A stretch of 64,000 nt of DNA from assembly GCF_001902635.1 (NCBI RefSeq), contig NZ_MJAO01000004.1, forward strand, positions 186,001 to 250,000, given 5' to 3'. Shown piece after piece: positions 1-8,604 of this stretch. The notes beneath the pieces were generated by a model. That model was not told where the DNA came from. It ran no database searches and saw nothing but the letters and a program-made list of their open reading frames with translations. Every line of letters begins with the position of its first letter. Positions within the stretch are counted from its first letter, which is position 1. The position numbers and the translations under genes are program-made. This DNA comes from Serratia marcescens (GTDB lineage: Bacteria; Pseudomonadota; Gammaproteobacteria; Enterobacterales; Enterobacteriaceae).

Positions 1-311
1 GCGGACAGACGGTGTTAAGCGAAGGCGCGGGTGGAGGGGCCGCGCCTTCGGCCCCTCCAATTGCCGTTCATTGTAGTAACAGAGAAATGCGGAACATTTA
101 CGGCAATTCAGGCTACACAAAACATACAAAGATGGGATAAAAAATGCCAGTTAGGTTTAACTGACTGATATTATCGTCTGCGCGGCCCGTTTTTTCGCTT
201 TTACGCGTACGCAACCCGCTGAATTTTCACTTAGCTTTGCCATTTTCGTTATTTTGAACGCCGCTACGGCTCACGGATACTGGGGGAAAATCTCTCACCG
301 CGAGCCGCAGC
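1..311. other. Gene-free left edge with a GC-rich hairpin
   Basis: No convincing gene is seen. A perfect 10-bp GC stem (33-42 pairing with 49-58, six-base loop) lies near the left edge. It could be the terminator of a gene outside the window, but no T-run follows it. The rest (about 60-290) is AT-richer than the surrounding genes and probably carries the promoter of the desaturase gene. No operator or small ORF could be supported. Confidence 0.4.
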
Positions 312-1343
312 ATGTCCCACGCCCACTATTTGCACCCCGAACAGCGCGAACGGATCCGGCAGCTTTATCGGCGCCGGCATTGGCGGCTGGAGCTGCCCAC
401 CTGGGGCATCATGGCGGCGGTGTACGGCGGCTGGTTCGGCGTGGCGCTTGGGTGGCAAACGCTGGGCCCGTGGCTTGGCGCGCCGCTGTTGATCCTGCTG
501 ACCACCTGGTACCTGTCGCTGCAACACGAGTTGATCCACGGCCATCCGACGCGCTGGCCGCGCGTCAATCAGCTGTTCGGCCTGTTGCCGTTGGCGGTGT
601 GGTACCCCTATGGCCTGTATCGCGATTCGCATCTGCGCCACCACCGCAACGACCACCTGACCGATCCGCACGAAGATCCCGAAAGCTACTACTTTACCGC
701 CGCGCAGTGGCGGCGTTTTCCCCGTTTACTGCCGCGGCTGGTTGCGGTGCGCAATACGCTGATCGGCCGAGTGCTTTTCGGCCCGGCGCTGGATATCGCC
801 GCGACCCTGGCCGGAGCGGTGAAAGCGCTCGCCGGTGGGGAGTGGCGCGCCTGGGCGATGTGGGGGGGGCATTTGTCGCTGTTGGCGACGCTGCTTAACT
901 GGCTGCAGGCACAGGGCATCGGCGCGGCGTTTTACCTGCTGGTCATCAGCTACCCGGCGTTGGCGCTGACCAAGGTGAGATCGTTTTTTGAGCACCGCGC
1001 CGTGGACGCACCGCAGGCACGTTCTATTATTAATGAGGCGGGTTGGCCGTGGCGGCTGCTGTTTCTCAATCTGAACTACCATTTAGTGCATCACGATCTG
1101 CCCGGCCTGCCCTGGTATGGGTTGCGCGAAGTCTATCTGGCGGAGCGCGAGGCGTATCAGCGGCGCAGCCAGCAATTCGTCGCGCAAGGCTATGGCGAGT
1201 GGCTGCGTGATTACGCCGTGACGCCGATCGCGGTCGGCGTGCATCCGTTGCGCGCCGGTGAGCCGCAGGATGAACGCGATGCCCTGCCGACAGAAAAATT
1301 TATTGCGCGCTGGAAGCGCGTTTCTCAGGATTTTCCAACCTAA
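312..1343 (+). CDS. Membrane fatty-acid desaturase family protein
   Basis: 343-residue membrane protein of the fatty-acid desaturase superfamily, which uses a di-iron centre to insert double bonds or hydroxylate lipid chains. The three histidine clusters are present: HELIHGH at about residues 72-78, HLRHH at 107-111, and HLVHH near 260. Hydrophobic stretches at about 31-65 and 185-215 fit the usual membrane hairpins. The His pattern and length also fit the beta-carotene hydroxylase/DesB-like group, so the substrate cannot be told. The gene stands alone, 40 bp before the osmoprotectant transporter operon, and shares no obvious function with it. The start is the first ATG giving a full N-terminus; its ribosome binding site is weak. 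Confidence 0.8.
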   Translation: MSHAHYLHPEQRERIRQLYRRRHWRLELPTWGIMAAVYGGWFGVALGWQTLGPWLGAPLLILLTTWYLSLQHELIHGHPTRWPRVNQLFGLLPLAVWYPYGLYRDSHLRHHRNDHLTDPHEDPESYYFTAAQWRRFPRLLPRLVAVRNTLIGRVLFGPALDIAATLAGAVKALAGGEWRAWAMWGGHLSLLATLLNWLQAQGIGAAFYLLVISYPALALTKVRSFFEHRAVDAPQARSIINEAGWPWRLLFLNLNYHLVHHDLPGLPWYGLREVYLAEREAYQRRSQQFVAQGYGEWLRDYAVTPIAVGVHPLRAGEPQDERDALPTEKFIARWKRVSQDFPT

Positions 1344-1383
1344 CTGGCCCATGAGCCGGAAAACGTATAACCAGAGGAAAAGT

Positions 1384-2313
1384 ATGGCAATTACCCTATC
1401 ACGCGGACGTTCCTTTGCCGTCGCGCTGGCCCTGCTGGCTACCGGCAGCCTGGCGCAGGCGGCCGACTCGGTGCGCGTCGGCTCCAAGATCGACACCGAA
1501 GGTTCGCTGCTTGGCAACATCATCGTGCAGGTGCTGGAAGCCAACGGCATCAAGACTACCAACAAGCTGCAGCTCGGCACTACCAAGGTGCTGCGCGGCG
1601 CCATCACGTCCGGCGAGATCGACATCTACCCGGAATACACCGGCAACGGCGCATTTTTCTTCTCCGATGAGAAAGATCCGGCGTGGAAGAACGCCCAGGC
1701 CGGCTTCGAGAAGGTGAAGCAGCTCGACTATGACAAGAACAAAATCGTCTGGTTGGACGCGGCGCCGGCCAACAATACCTGGACCATCGCCATTCGTCAG
1801 GACGTGGCGGAGGCCAACCACCTCAAGACGCTGTCGGATCTCGGCAAGTGGATCAACGGCGGCGGCAAATTCAAGCTGGCGGCCTCGGCGGAATTCATCG
1901 AGCGGCCGGATGCGCTGCCGGCGTTCCAGAACGCCTACGGCTTCAAACTGAATCAGGATCAGCTGCTGTCCTTGGCCGGCGGCGATACGGCGGTGACCAT
2001 CAAGGCGGCGGCGGAGCAGACCTCCGGCGTCAACGCGGCGATGGCCTACGGCACCGATGGCCCGGTGGCGGCACTGGGGCTGCAGACGCTGGCGGATCCC
2101 AAAGGCGTACAGCCAATCTACGCGCCGGCGCCGATCGTGCGCGAAGCGGCGCTGAAGGCGCACACCAATCTGCCTGAGCTGCTGAAGCCGGTGTTCGCTT
2201 CGCTGGACGGGCCGACGCTGCAAAAACTCAACGCACAGATCGCCGTGGAAGGGCAGGACGCCAAACAGGTGGCGGCCGCTTACCTGAAAGAGAAAGGGTT
2301 TGTTAAGGGATAA
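1384..2313 (+). CDS. osmF: Osmoprotectant ABC transporter substrate-binding protein (YehZ/OsmF family)
   Basis: 309-residue periplasmic binding protein of the glycine betaine/choline (OpuAC/QAT) family. In E. coli, YehZ (OsmF) is the binding subunit of YehZYXW, a low-affinity betaine system induced by stationary phase and osmotic stress. A Sec signal peptide is seen (basic start, hydrophobic core, AQA cleavage at about residue 26). Family-typical stretches follow, including KIDTEGSLLGNI and DIYPEYTGNG. ATG 1384 is chosen because AGAGGAAA lies just upstream and the signal peptide begins there; an upstream in-frame extension would hide the signal. First gene of a four-gene operon. Confidence 0.9.
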   Translation: MAITLSRGRSFAVALALLATGSLAQAADSVRVGSKIDTEGSLLGNIIVQVLEANGIKTTNKLQLGTTKVLRGAITSGEIDIYPEYTGNGAFFFSDEKDPAWKNAQAGFEKVKQLDYDKNKIVWLDAAPANNTWTIAIRQDVAEANHLKTLSDLGKWINGGGKFKLAASAEFIERPDALPAFQNAYGFKLNQDQLLSLAGGDTAVTIKAAAEQTSGVNAAMAYGTDGPVAALGLQTLADPKGVQPIYAPAPIVREAALKAHTNLPELLKPVFASLDGPTLQKLNAQIAVEGQDAKQVAAAYLKEKGFVKG

Positions 2314-2374
2314 TGCCGAGGTGCCCCCTTTGTCGCCGGGAGAGGGGGTAAACCGAGGGAGCTGGAGCGTTTCT

Positions 2375-3535
2375 TTGACTATCGCCGTAAAACATCGCGT
2401 CTTGTTGACGCTGTTCATGCTGTTGCTGCTGGCCGCTTTCGGCCTGCCGTTCCTCAGCTATGCCCCCAATCGCCTGTTGTCGGGCAAAAGCCTCTCCTTG
2501 TTCTCCCTGCTGCACGGCCCGGCGCTGTGGCTGCTGTTGCCGCTGGCGGCATTGGCGATCCTCAGCCTGTTGCCGCCGACGTGGGGGCGGGCGCTGCTGG
2601 CGGCGCTGGCCGCCTGCGGGGTGTTGACGCTGGCCTTCTGGATCAGCGGGCAGGCCGCCGAGCGCCTGGCCCAGGAGGGATCGCGCCTGGCGCGCACCTC
2701 CTGGGGCAGCGGATGTTGGCTGACGATGGCGCTGAGCCTGCTGATCGCCGCCGACGCCATGACGCGCCTCACCGCGTCGCACCTGCGGCGCATGCTGGGC
2801 AACGCGCTGGTGCTGGTGCCACCGGCGCTGCTGCTGTTCGGGCATCAGCTCGATCAGCTGTCGCTGCTGAAGGAGTACTACAATCGGCAGGAGGTGTTTG
2901 ACGCCGCGCTGCTGCAGCACTTGACCATTCTGCTGGCGACGATGGCGCCGGCGCTGGCGATCGGCGTGCCGCTCGGGGTGCTGTGTTTTCGTTCCGAACG
3001 CTGGCAGCGGCCGATTTTCTCCGCGCTGAACATTATCCAGACCGTGCCGTCCATCGCGCTGTTTGGCCTGCTGATCGCGCCGCTGGCGGGGCTGGCGGCG
3101 GCGATGCCTTGGCTGGCGGAGCACGGCGTCAGCGGCATCGGCATGGCACCGGCGATCGTGGCGCTGGTGCTGTATGCGCTGTTGCCGCTGGTGCGCAGCG
3201 TGGTGGCGGGGCTGCAAAGCGTGCCGGCCGGGGTGATCGAATCCGCCACCGGCATGGGGCTGACGCGCGGGCAGATTTTTCTGCGCGTGCAGCTGCCGTT
3301 GGCGCTGCCGCTGTTCCTGACCGGCGTGCGCATCCTGGCGGTGCAAACCGTCGGTATGGCGGTGGTGGCGGCGCTGATCGGCGCCGGCGGTTTTGGCGCC
3401 ATCGTGTTCCAGGGGTTGCTCAGCAGCGCGCTGGATCTGGTTCTGCTGGGGGTGATCCCGGTGGTCATGATGGCGGTCATTGTCGATTCGCTGTTTAAAT
3501 TTTGGGTTTCAATCCTGGACGTGTCGCGCCGATGA
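2375..3535 (+). CDS. yehY: Osmoprotectant ABC transporter permease (YehY)
   Basis: Integral membrane permease with many hydrophobic helices. The C-terminal half carries the binding-protein-dependent transport signature (ESATGMGLTRGQIFLRVQLP region, about residues 285-310), which contacts the ATPase. A long hydrophobic N-terminal half precedes the permease domain, as in E. coli YehY. TTG 2375 is proposed as start because GGAG lies 9 nt upstream and the product is then 386 residues, close to the E. coli protein (about 385). The longer reading from TTG 2300 overlaps the osmF stop and adds an unrelated tail. Its stop overlaps the next start as ATGA. Confidence 0.85.
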   Translation: MTIAVKHRVLLTLFMLLLLAAFGLPFLSYAPNRLLSGKSLSLFSLLHGPALWLLLPLAALAILSLLPPTWGRALLAALAACGVLTLAFWISGQAAERLAQEGSRLARTSWGSGCWLTMALSLLIAADAMTRLTASHLRRMLGNALVLVPPALLLFGHQLDQLSLLKEYYNRQEVFDAALLQHLTILLATMAPALAIGVPLGVLCFRSERWQRPIFSALNIIQTVPSIALFGLLIAPLAGLAAAMPWLAEHGVSGIGMAPAIVALVLYALLPLVRSVVAGLQSVPAGVIESATGMGLTRGQIFLRVQLPLALPLFLTGVRILAVQTVGMAVVAALIGAGGFGAIVFQGLLSSALDLVLLGVIPVVMMAVIVDSLFKFWVSILDVSRR

Positions 3536-4467
3536 TTCACTTTGAGCAAGTCAGCAAAATTTTTCAGGGCAAGCCGGCGGTAGACGATCTTACGCTGCAC
3601 ATCGCCGAGGGCGAATTCACCGTGTTGATCGGCACCTCAGGCTCCGGCAAGTCCACGACGTTAAAAATGATCAATCGCCTGATCGAACACGATCGGGGCA
3701 AGATTCTCTTTGCCGGCGAAGAGATCCAGTCGTTCAAACCGCAGGAGCTGCGGCGGCGCATGGGCTATGCGATCCAGTCGATCGGCCTGTTTCCGCACTG
3801 GACGGTGGAGGAGAACATCGCCACCGTGCCGCAGCTGCTGAAATGGCCGCGCGCGCGCATTCGCGATCGGGTTACCGAACTGCTGGAGCTGTTGCATCTG
3901 GAGCCGGAGCTGTTTCGCCGCCGCTATCCGCACCAGTTGTCCGGCGGGCAGCAGCAGCGGGTGGGGGTGGCGCGCGCGCTGGCCGCCGATCCGGAGGTGT
4001 TGTTGATGGACGAGCCGTTCGGCGCGCTGGATCCGGTCACCCGTGCGGCGCTGCAGGCGGAGATTGCCCGCATTCATCAGCTTTCTGGTCGCACCATCGT
4101 GCTGGTGACGCACGACATCGACGAAGCGCTGGGCTTGGCGGATCGCCTGGTGCTGCTCGATCAGGGGCGGGTGGTGCAGCAGGGCACGCCGCTGGCGTTG
4201 CTGACTGCACCGGCCAACGACTTCGTGCGCGATTTCTTCGGGCGCAGCGATCGCGGTATCAAATTGCTGTCGCTGGGGACGGTGGCGGAGCGGGTGCGGC
4301 CCGGCGCTGCCGAGGGCGAACCCATCGCCGCCGCCATGAGCCTGCGCGAGGCGCTGTCGGTGTTTGTGGCGCGCGGCAGCGACTGCCTGCCGGTGGTGGA
4401 TGAACGGGGCGAAGCGTTGGGGGTCCTGCACTTCACCGATCTGATCGCCGGGCAGGCGCTGTCATGA
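3532..4467 (+). CDS. yehX: Osmoprotectant ABC transporter ATP-binding protein (YehX)
   Basis: 311-residue ABC ATPase that powers the YehZYXW transporter. Walker A is GTSGSGKST (about residues 35-43), the signature is LSGGQQQR, Walker B is [12 protein letters not shown], and the switch histidine is in [10 protein letters not shown]-terminal CBS-type segment (about residues 250-305, ending HFTDLIA) is typical of the betaine-transport branch, where such domains sense ionic strength. ATG 3532 overlaps the yehY stop by ATGA, and the gene ends overlapping the next permease start, so it is translationally coupled on both sides. Confidence 0.9.
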   Translation: MIHFEQVSKIFQGKPAVDDLTLHIAEGEFTVLIGTSGSGKSTTLKMINRLIEHDRGKILFAGEEIQSFKPQELRRRMGYAIQSIGLFPHWTVEENIATVPQLLKWPRARIRDRVTELLELLHLEPELFRRRYPHQLSGGQQQRVGVARALAADPEVLLMDEPFGALDPVTRAALQAEIARIHQLSGRTIVLVTHDIDEALGLADRLVLLDQGRVVQQGTPLALLTAPANDFVRDFFGRSDRGIKLLSLGTVAERVRPGAAEGEPIAAAMSLREALSVFVARGSDCLPVVDERGEALGVLHFTDLIAGQALS

Positions 4468-5237
4468 GCGGGCGCATCCGGCGCCTGCTGCGCGATCCGC
4501 TGCCCTGGACGCTGGCGCTGCTGTTGGCGCTGGTGTTCGGCATGGATCGTCTGCGCGGTCTGTTCGCCGCCTGGTTTCCCGATCTGGATCGGCCCATTTA
4601 TCAGCAGGACAGCTTTATCGCGCTGGTGGGGGCGCACCTGTCGCTGGTGGCAATCTCCAGCCTGATCGCGGTGGCGATCGGCGTGGCGGCGGGCGTGGCC
4701 GTGACCCGGCGCAGCGGTCGGGAGTTTCGTTCACTGGTGGAAACGGTGGTGGCGGTGGGGCAGACCTTCCCGCCGGTGGCGGTGCTGGCGGTAGCGGTAC
4801 CGGTGATGGGTTTCAGCGAGCAGCCGGCGATCATTGCGCTGGTGCTGTACGGCCTGCTGCCAATCCTGCAGGGCACGCTGGTGGGCATCGAATCGGTGCC
4901 GCCCGCCACGCGCGAGATCGCCCGTGGCGTGGGGATGAGCGCCTGGCAAATTCTGTGGCGGGTTGAATTGCCGCTGGCAGCGCCGGTGATCGTCGCGGGG
5001 ATCCGGACTTCGGTGATCATCAACATCGGCACGGCGGCCATCGCTTCCACCGTCGGCACCAAGACGCTCGGCTCGCCGATCATCATCGGCCTGAGCGGTT
5101 TTAACACCGCCTATGTGATCCAGGGCGCGGCGGTGGTGGCGTTGTTGGCTATTATCACCGATATGCTGTTCGAACGTTGGGTGCGTTATCTCACCGCCTG
5201 GCGTCAGCAGACGCTGGCGATCACTCCGGCGGGGTAA
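4464..5237 (+). CDS. yehW: Osmoprotectant ABC transporter permease (YehW)
   Basis: 257-residue inner-membrane permease, second channel subunit of the YehZYXW system. It has about five to six hydrophobic helices and the permease loop [20 protein letters not shown] (about residues 150-169). The start overlaps the yehX stop (ATGA), as in a coupled operon. It is slightly longer than the E. coli homologue (about 243 residues). It is followed after 7 bp by a PhnD-like gene that probably shares the transcript. Confidence 0.88.
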   Translation: MSGRIRRLLRDPLPWTLALLLALVFGMDRLRGLFAAWFPDLDRPIYQQDSFIALVGAHLSLVAISSLIAVAIGVAAGVAVTRRSGREFRSLVETVVAVGQTFPPVAVLAVAVPVMGFSEQPAIIALVLYGLLPILQGTLVGIESVPPATREIARGVGMSAWQILWRVELPLAAPVIVAGIRTSVIINIGTAAIASTVGTKTLGSPIIIGLSGFNTAYVIQGAAVVALLAIITDMLFERWVRYLTAWRQQTLAITPAG

Positions 5238-5244
5238 GGGGGAA

Positions 5245-6027
5245 ATGATGCAGGTGTCTCTACCGATGTACGGCGTTGGCCGGGAGCAGGCCGAATCCTT
5301 CTGGCAGGTATTGCGCGCCAAGCTGCTGCGGCTGGGGCTGCCGGCGGCGCCGGAGCGGCTCAGCTGGCCGGACGATCTGGCGCAGCACTGGCGGCGTGAC
5401 GATCTGCTGCTCAGCCAAACCTGTGGTTATCCGTTGGTCAGCATCTTGCCGCAGGTGCAGCTGATCGGCACTTACCATTACCGGGTTGAAGGATGCGACG
5501 GGCCGAATTACCGCAGCTGGCTGGTGGTGCGCGCCGACGATCCCGGCGAACGGCTGGCGGATTTTCGCGGCCGAACGGCGGCCTATAACAGCACCGACTC
5601 CCAGTCCGGCTACAACGGCCTGCGCGCGCTGATTGCGCCGCTGGCGCAGGATGGGAAATTCTTCGGTACGGCTATCGCCTCCGGCGCGCATTATCAGTCG
5701 TTGAAGCTGATCCGCAGCGGGCAGGCGGATATTGCCGCCATCGATTCGATCAGCATGGAACTGCTGCGCCGCGCGCAGCCGCGGGCGCTGGAGGGGCTGA
5801 AAATTATCGGCCGCACGGCGGCGGTGCCCGGCCTGCCGCTGATCACAGCAGTGGGCACGCCGCCGGAACAGGTGGAAATTCTGCGCGCCGGCGCCCGAGC
5901 GATGCTGGATGAGGCGGTCAGCGACAGCCTGCTGATCGGCGATTTCAGCCTGGTGTCGCGTTCGGCTTACCAGATTATTACCGTGTTGGAACAGCAGGCC
6001 GCCGCGCAGGGCGTGACGGCGCTTTAA
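5245..6027 (+). CDS. PhnD-like solute-binding protein without a signal peptide
   Basis: 260-residue protein resembling the phosphate/phosphonate-binding (PhnD, type II periplasmic) fold. It has an early SLPMYG segment, a central QSGYNGLRALI region, and GQADIAAIDSIS near residue 155-165, where this family binds ligand. No signal peptide or lipobox is seen, so as written it would stay in the cytoplasm. It starts 7 bp after yehW with a GGGGG-type ribosome binding site, so it is likely the fifth gene of the operon. A role with the osmoprotectant transporter is not established. ATG 5248 is an alternative start. Confidence 0.7.
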   Translation: MMQVSLPMYGVGREQAESFWQVLRAKLLRLGLPAAPERLSWPDDLAQHWRRDDLLLSQTCGYPLVSILPQVQLIGTYHYRVEGCDGPNYRSWLVVRADDPGERLADFRGRTAAYNSTDSQSGYNGLRALIAPLAQDGKFFGTAIASGAHYQSLKLIRSGQADIAAIDSISMELLRRAQPRALEGLKIIGRTAAVPGLPLITAVGTPPEQVEILRAGARAMLDEAVSDSLLIGDFSLVSRSAYQIITVLEQQAAAQGVTAL

Positions 6028-6033
6028 GCGCCG

Positions 6034-6753
6034 TTACAGCAGGCCGCCACCGTCGATGTCGATCACGCTGCCGGTGATGAAGCCGTTCTCCATCGCCAGC
6101 AGGTAACCCGCCGCGACGTCGGCCGCCTGGCCGACCCTACCGACCGGCAGGCTGCCGCTCACCCGCTCGAACAGCGCTTGACGCTGTGCGGCACTCATGC
6201 CGCCGTAGGCTTCGGTGGCGGTAATGCCGGGGCTGACTACGTTCACCCGCCGCGGTGCCAACTCCTTCGCCAACTGTTTGCCGACTGCTTCCAGCGCGGC
6301 GTTGATGGCGGTTTTGACCAGCTGGCCGCCGAGGTATTTACGCGCCAGCTGGCCGGAGGTCAGGGTGATGGAAGCCTGTGGCGCCAGGGTCGGCAGCGCC
6401 GCCTGCACCGCGCGCAAACTGCCCCAGAATTTAACGTTGAAGTCGGCCTGCGCCCTTTCAATGGCGGTCTCCGCCAGCGGCTTCGCCTCCACCAGCGGCC
6501 CGGCGGTGATCACCAGATGGTCGAAAGCGCCGACGGCGGCGAACAGCGCGCGCAGCGACGCTTCATCGGTCAGATCGGCCTGCATCAGGCGCAGCGCGTC
6601 GTTTTTCTCCCCGGCGTGGGGAAGGCGGCGCGAAGCCAGCACCACTTCAGCGCCGCGCGCCGCCGCCGCGTAGGCCACCGCGGCACCAATGCCGCTGGTA
6701 CCGCCCAGGATCACCAATTTCTGTCGTTTCAGGGGGGAGTCGGGAATCGTCAT
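6034..6753 (-). CDS. SDR family protein with a non-canonical active site
   Basis: 239-residue short-chain dehydrogenase/reductase fold. The nucleotide-binding motif GGTSGIG (residues 17-23), the NAD-site ITAGP (82-86; usual NNAG) and the C-terminal SPGITATEAYGGM are present. The usual catalytic YxxxK reads KTAIN (147-151), so both Tyr and Lys are missing at the expected place while the flanking helix (AALEAVGKQLAKEL) aligns well. The upstream Ser region (TLTSG, 131-134) remains. It may be a regulatory NmrA-like protein or use another residue. ATG 6753 has AGAGG upstream; a longer reading adds an unconserved tail. Convergent with the PhnD-like gene. Confidence 0.75.
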   Translation of the reverse strand: MTIPDSPLKRQKLVILGGTSGIGAAVAYAAAARGAEVVLASRRLPHAGEKNDALRLMQADLTDEASLRALFAAVGAFDHLVITAGPLVEAKPLAETAIERAQADFNVKFWGSLRAVQAALPTLAPQASITLTSGQLARKYLGGQLVKTAINAALEAVGKQLAKELAPRRVNVVSPGITATEAYGGMSAAQRQALFERVSGSLPVGRVGQAADVAAGYLLAMENGFITGSVIDIDGGGLL

Positions 6754-6859
6754 GTTAAGGCCTCTTTTAAGGTAAGTTTCAACGGGATCTATCTTTCCTG
6801 ATTGAAAATGACCTAACAATCGGCCTTGCTGACAAACACTTATTAATATCTTTTAAAGA

Positions 6860-7240
6860 TCACGCAGCGCTAAAGCGGGCGTTTAACTTCTGATCCACGA
6901 TAATTTCGAAGTCGGTAAACAGCGCCCGGGGTTTTACCGAGCGCCCCTGTTTTTCCAGTGCCACCAGGCCGTGCCCGCTCAGCGTTTTCAGCGTGGTCGA
7001 CAGGTTGCTGACCTGGCGGCCAGACAGTTCGGCCAGCTGGCTGATGGTCTCGGGGCGGGCGGTGTCGATCAGACGCAGCAGGGCGATATTCTCGTTGCTG
7101 AGCACCTGGGCCAGCGCAATCATCGACGTGAACCAGACTTTGGGTTCACGTTCCTGCGGCTGGTATTCCCCTTTCGCGATCGCCAGTATGCGCTTGCGAA
7201 TCAGTTCTTCAGGCATCACGCCAATCAGTGCTTTCATCAT
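6860..7240 (-). CDS. HTH antitoxin of a TumE-type toxin-antitoxin pair
   Basis: 126-residue protein with a winged-helix, MarR-like DNA-binding region (ISQLAELSGRQVSNLSTTLKTL, about residues 70-90), of the kind that pairs with TumE (DUF6516) toxins. It probably binds and neutralises the toxin and represses the shared promoter; that is family knowledge and is not shown here. ATG 7240 overlaps the TGA of the toxin's proper reading frame (TGATG), the normal arrangement for a coupled toxin-antitoxin operon. In this sequence a seven-T tract upstream puts both halves in one frame, so one 244-residue fusion (7594-6860) can also be read. Confidence 0.65.
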   Translation of the reverse strand: MMKALIGVMPEELIRKRILAIAKGEYQPQEREPKVWFTSMIALAQVLSNENIALLRLIDTARPETISQLAELSGRQVSNLSTTLKTLSGHGLVALEKQGRSVKPRALFTDFEIIVDQKLNARFSAA

Positions 7241-7594
7241 CAACCTCGGTTTTCTCTCTTGCGTATGACTTCGTCTATCCGGGTAAAAAAACTGATAGGC
7301 GGAATAAAACTCGTAGGGTGAGCCTTTGTCCGTCGGGGAATCATGTTGATGATCGTAAACGACGCGGCCTGAAAATTTTCCTTTGCGAGGGGTTTTAATG
7401 GCATGTGCGTTGTCTATGCCAAAAACCCGGGTATTGTGGTTATCATGCGGGGTCAAATTGTAATGGATGCTGTGAGGGATAAAGGCGGTTTGGGTCACCG
7501 TCCAGGCCTCGATTTTCCACCAATAGCCATCTTCACGATTGACCCGCGTGCCGTGCAGGCTAAGGATGTAGTCCAGTCCATTGTGTTCATCCAT
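7240..7594 (-). pseudogene. TumE-type toxin gene, frameshifted at a T7 tract into its antitoxin
   Basis: N-terminal 103 codons match the TumE (DUF6516) toxin family: LDYILSLHGT, YWWKIEAW, HNTRVFGIDNAHA, and VVYDHQHDSPTD. After QFF (residues 101-103) the expected end is found only if one T of the run of seven (7285-7291, minus strand) is skipped. It then reads TRIDEVIRKRENRG and stops at 7242-7240, giving 117 residues, a normal length for the family. As written the frame instead continues through a meaningless linker (residues 104-118) into the antitoxin. This may be a real inactivating insertion, transcriptional slippage, or a homopolymer sequencing error. Confidence 0.6.
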
Positions 7595-7599
7595 TGATC

Positions 7600-7643
7600 A
7601 AAACGCCATTTATTATGACTTAATCATAACTATTGGGCGTTTT
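7600..7643. promoter_or_regulatory. Nested palindromes between toxin-antitoxin and LysR genes
   Basis: Inner palindrome TTATGA-CTTAA-TCATAA (7613-7629) sits inside an outer inverted pair AAAACGCC / GGCGTTTT (7600-7607, 7636-7643). It lies immediately upstream of the toxin start (7594) and 50 bp before the LysR start (7693). This fits an operator for the antitoxin, the LysR protein, or both. Function is inferred from symmetry and position only. Confidence 0.55.
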
Positions 7644-7692
7644 ATCGTCAATCCGTTATGCCGTAAAGCCGGCTCTCTAAGAAGGGAAACGC

Positions 7693-8604
7693 ATGACCTC
7701 ATTTGTCGATCTCGAGGTGTTTGTCCGCACGGTGGACGGCGGCAGTTTTTCCGCCGCGGCGCGCGCGCTGGATATGACGCCGGCGGCGGCTAGCATCGCG
7801 GTGAAAAGGCTGGAGCAGCAGCTGGGCGCGCGGCTGCTGGTGCGTTCCACCCGCAGCCTGCGGTTGACGGAAGAGGGAGCCCGCTATCTCGACAGCGCTC
7901 GCCTGGCGCTGGGGGCGTTGGCCGAAGGGGAGCAGGCGATCCGCGAGAAGCATCAAGGGCTGTCCGGGGTGCTGCAGATTTCCGCGCCGTCGGATTTCGG
8001 CCGCAATCTGCTGTTGGTCTGGTTGGATGAGTTCCGGCAACAGCATCCGCACATTCAGCTGCAGCTTCTGATCAACGATCGGCAGGCCGATCTGTTCCGC
8101 GAACCGGTGGACGTGGCGTTGCGTTTCGGGCCGCTGGCCGACTCTTCGCTGGTGGCGCTGCCTATCTTGCCGCAGCATCGGCGGCTGATCTGTGCCAGCC
8201 CGGATTACCTGCGGCGGCACGGCACGCCGCAAACGCCGGCCGATTTGGCCCGGCACAGCATTCTGGTGTACCAACCCAGCGGCAAACGGCAGGTGGAATG
8301 GCGGCTGTGGCGCGGTGAGGAGCTGGTCGAACTACCGCTGAACGGCAGCTATTTTACCGATGACGGCGAGGTGGCGCGGCGCTGGGCGCTGGCTGGGCAC
8401 GGGGTGGTGCGCAAGTCGGCGATCGACGTGGCGGCGGACATTCGCGCCGGGCGGTTGGTGCAACTGCTGCCGGAGTGGCGCAGCGACGCGGTGCCGATCA
8501 ATCTGGTCTGCCCGCATCGCTCGCAGGTGTCGGAGCGCGTCAGGCAGCTGCAGCGCTTTTTACAGCAGCGCTGCCAGCGCTGGATGGACGATCACTTGGC
8601 CTGA
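7693..8604 (+). CDS. LysR family transcriptional regulator
   Basis: 303-residue LysR-type regulator. The N-terminal winged helix-turn-helix occupies about residues 1-60 (SAAARALDMTPAAASIAVKRLEQQLGARLLVRSTRSL region), followed by a two-lobed effector domain (about 90-295). It belongs to the branch related to DsdC/AaeR-like putative regulators that end in an H-rich tail; the effector is unknown. Divergent from the toxin-antitoxin genes across 98 bp with nested palindromes. ATG 7693 has GAAGGGAAACGC upstream. Its 3' end overlaps by 13 bp a small membrane-protein gene on the other strand. Confidence 0.85.
   Translation: MTSFVDLEVFVRTVDGGSFSAAARALDMTPAAASIAVKRLEQQLGARLLVRSTRSLRLTEEGARYLDSARLALGALAEGEQAIREKHQGLSGVLQISAPSDFGRNLLLVWLDEFRQQHPHIQLQLLINDRQADLFREPVDVALRFGPLADSSLVALPILPQHRRLICASPDYLRRHGTPQTPADLARHSILVYQPSGKRQVEWRLWRGEELVELPLNGSYFTDDGEVARRWALAGHGVVRKSAIDVAADIRAGRLVQLLPEWRSDAVPINLVCPHRSQVSERVRQLQRFLQQRCQRWMDDHLA

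Noticed and set aside
2300-2374. Longer yehY start at TTG 2300
   Set aside because: It overlaps osmF, lacks a good ribosome binding site and makes the protein longer than its family.
6860-7594. Reading the 244-codon frame as a single new regulator
   Set aside because: The two halves match separate families and the junction falls at a T7 tract with a proper stop-start overlap in the other frame.
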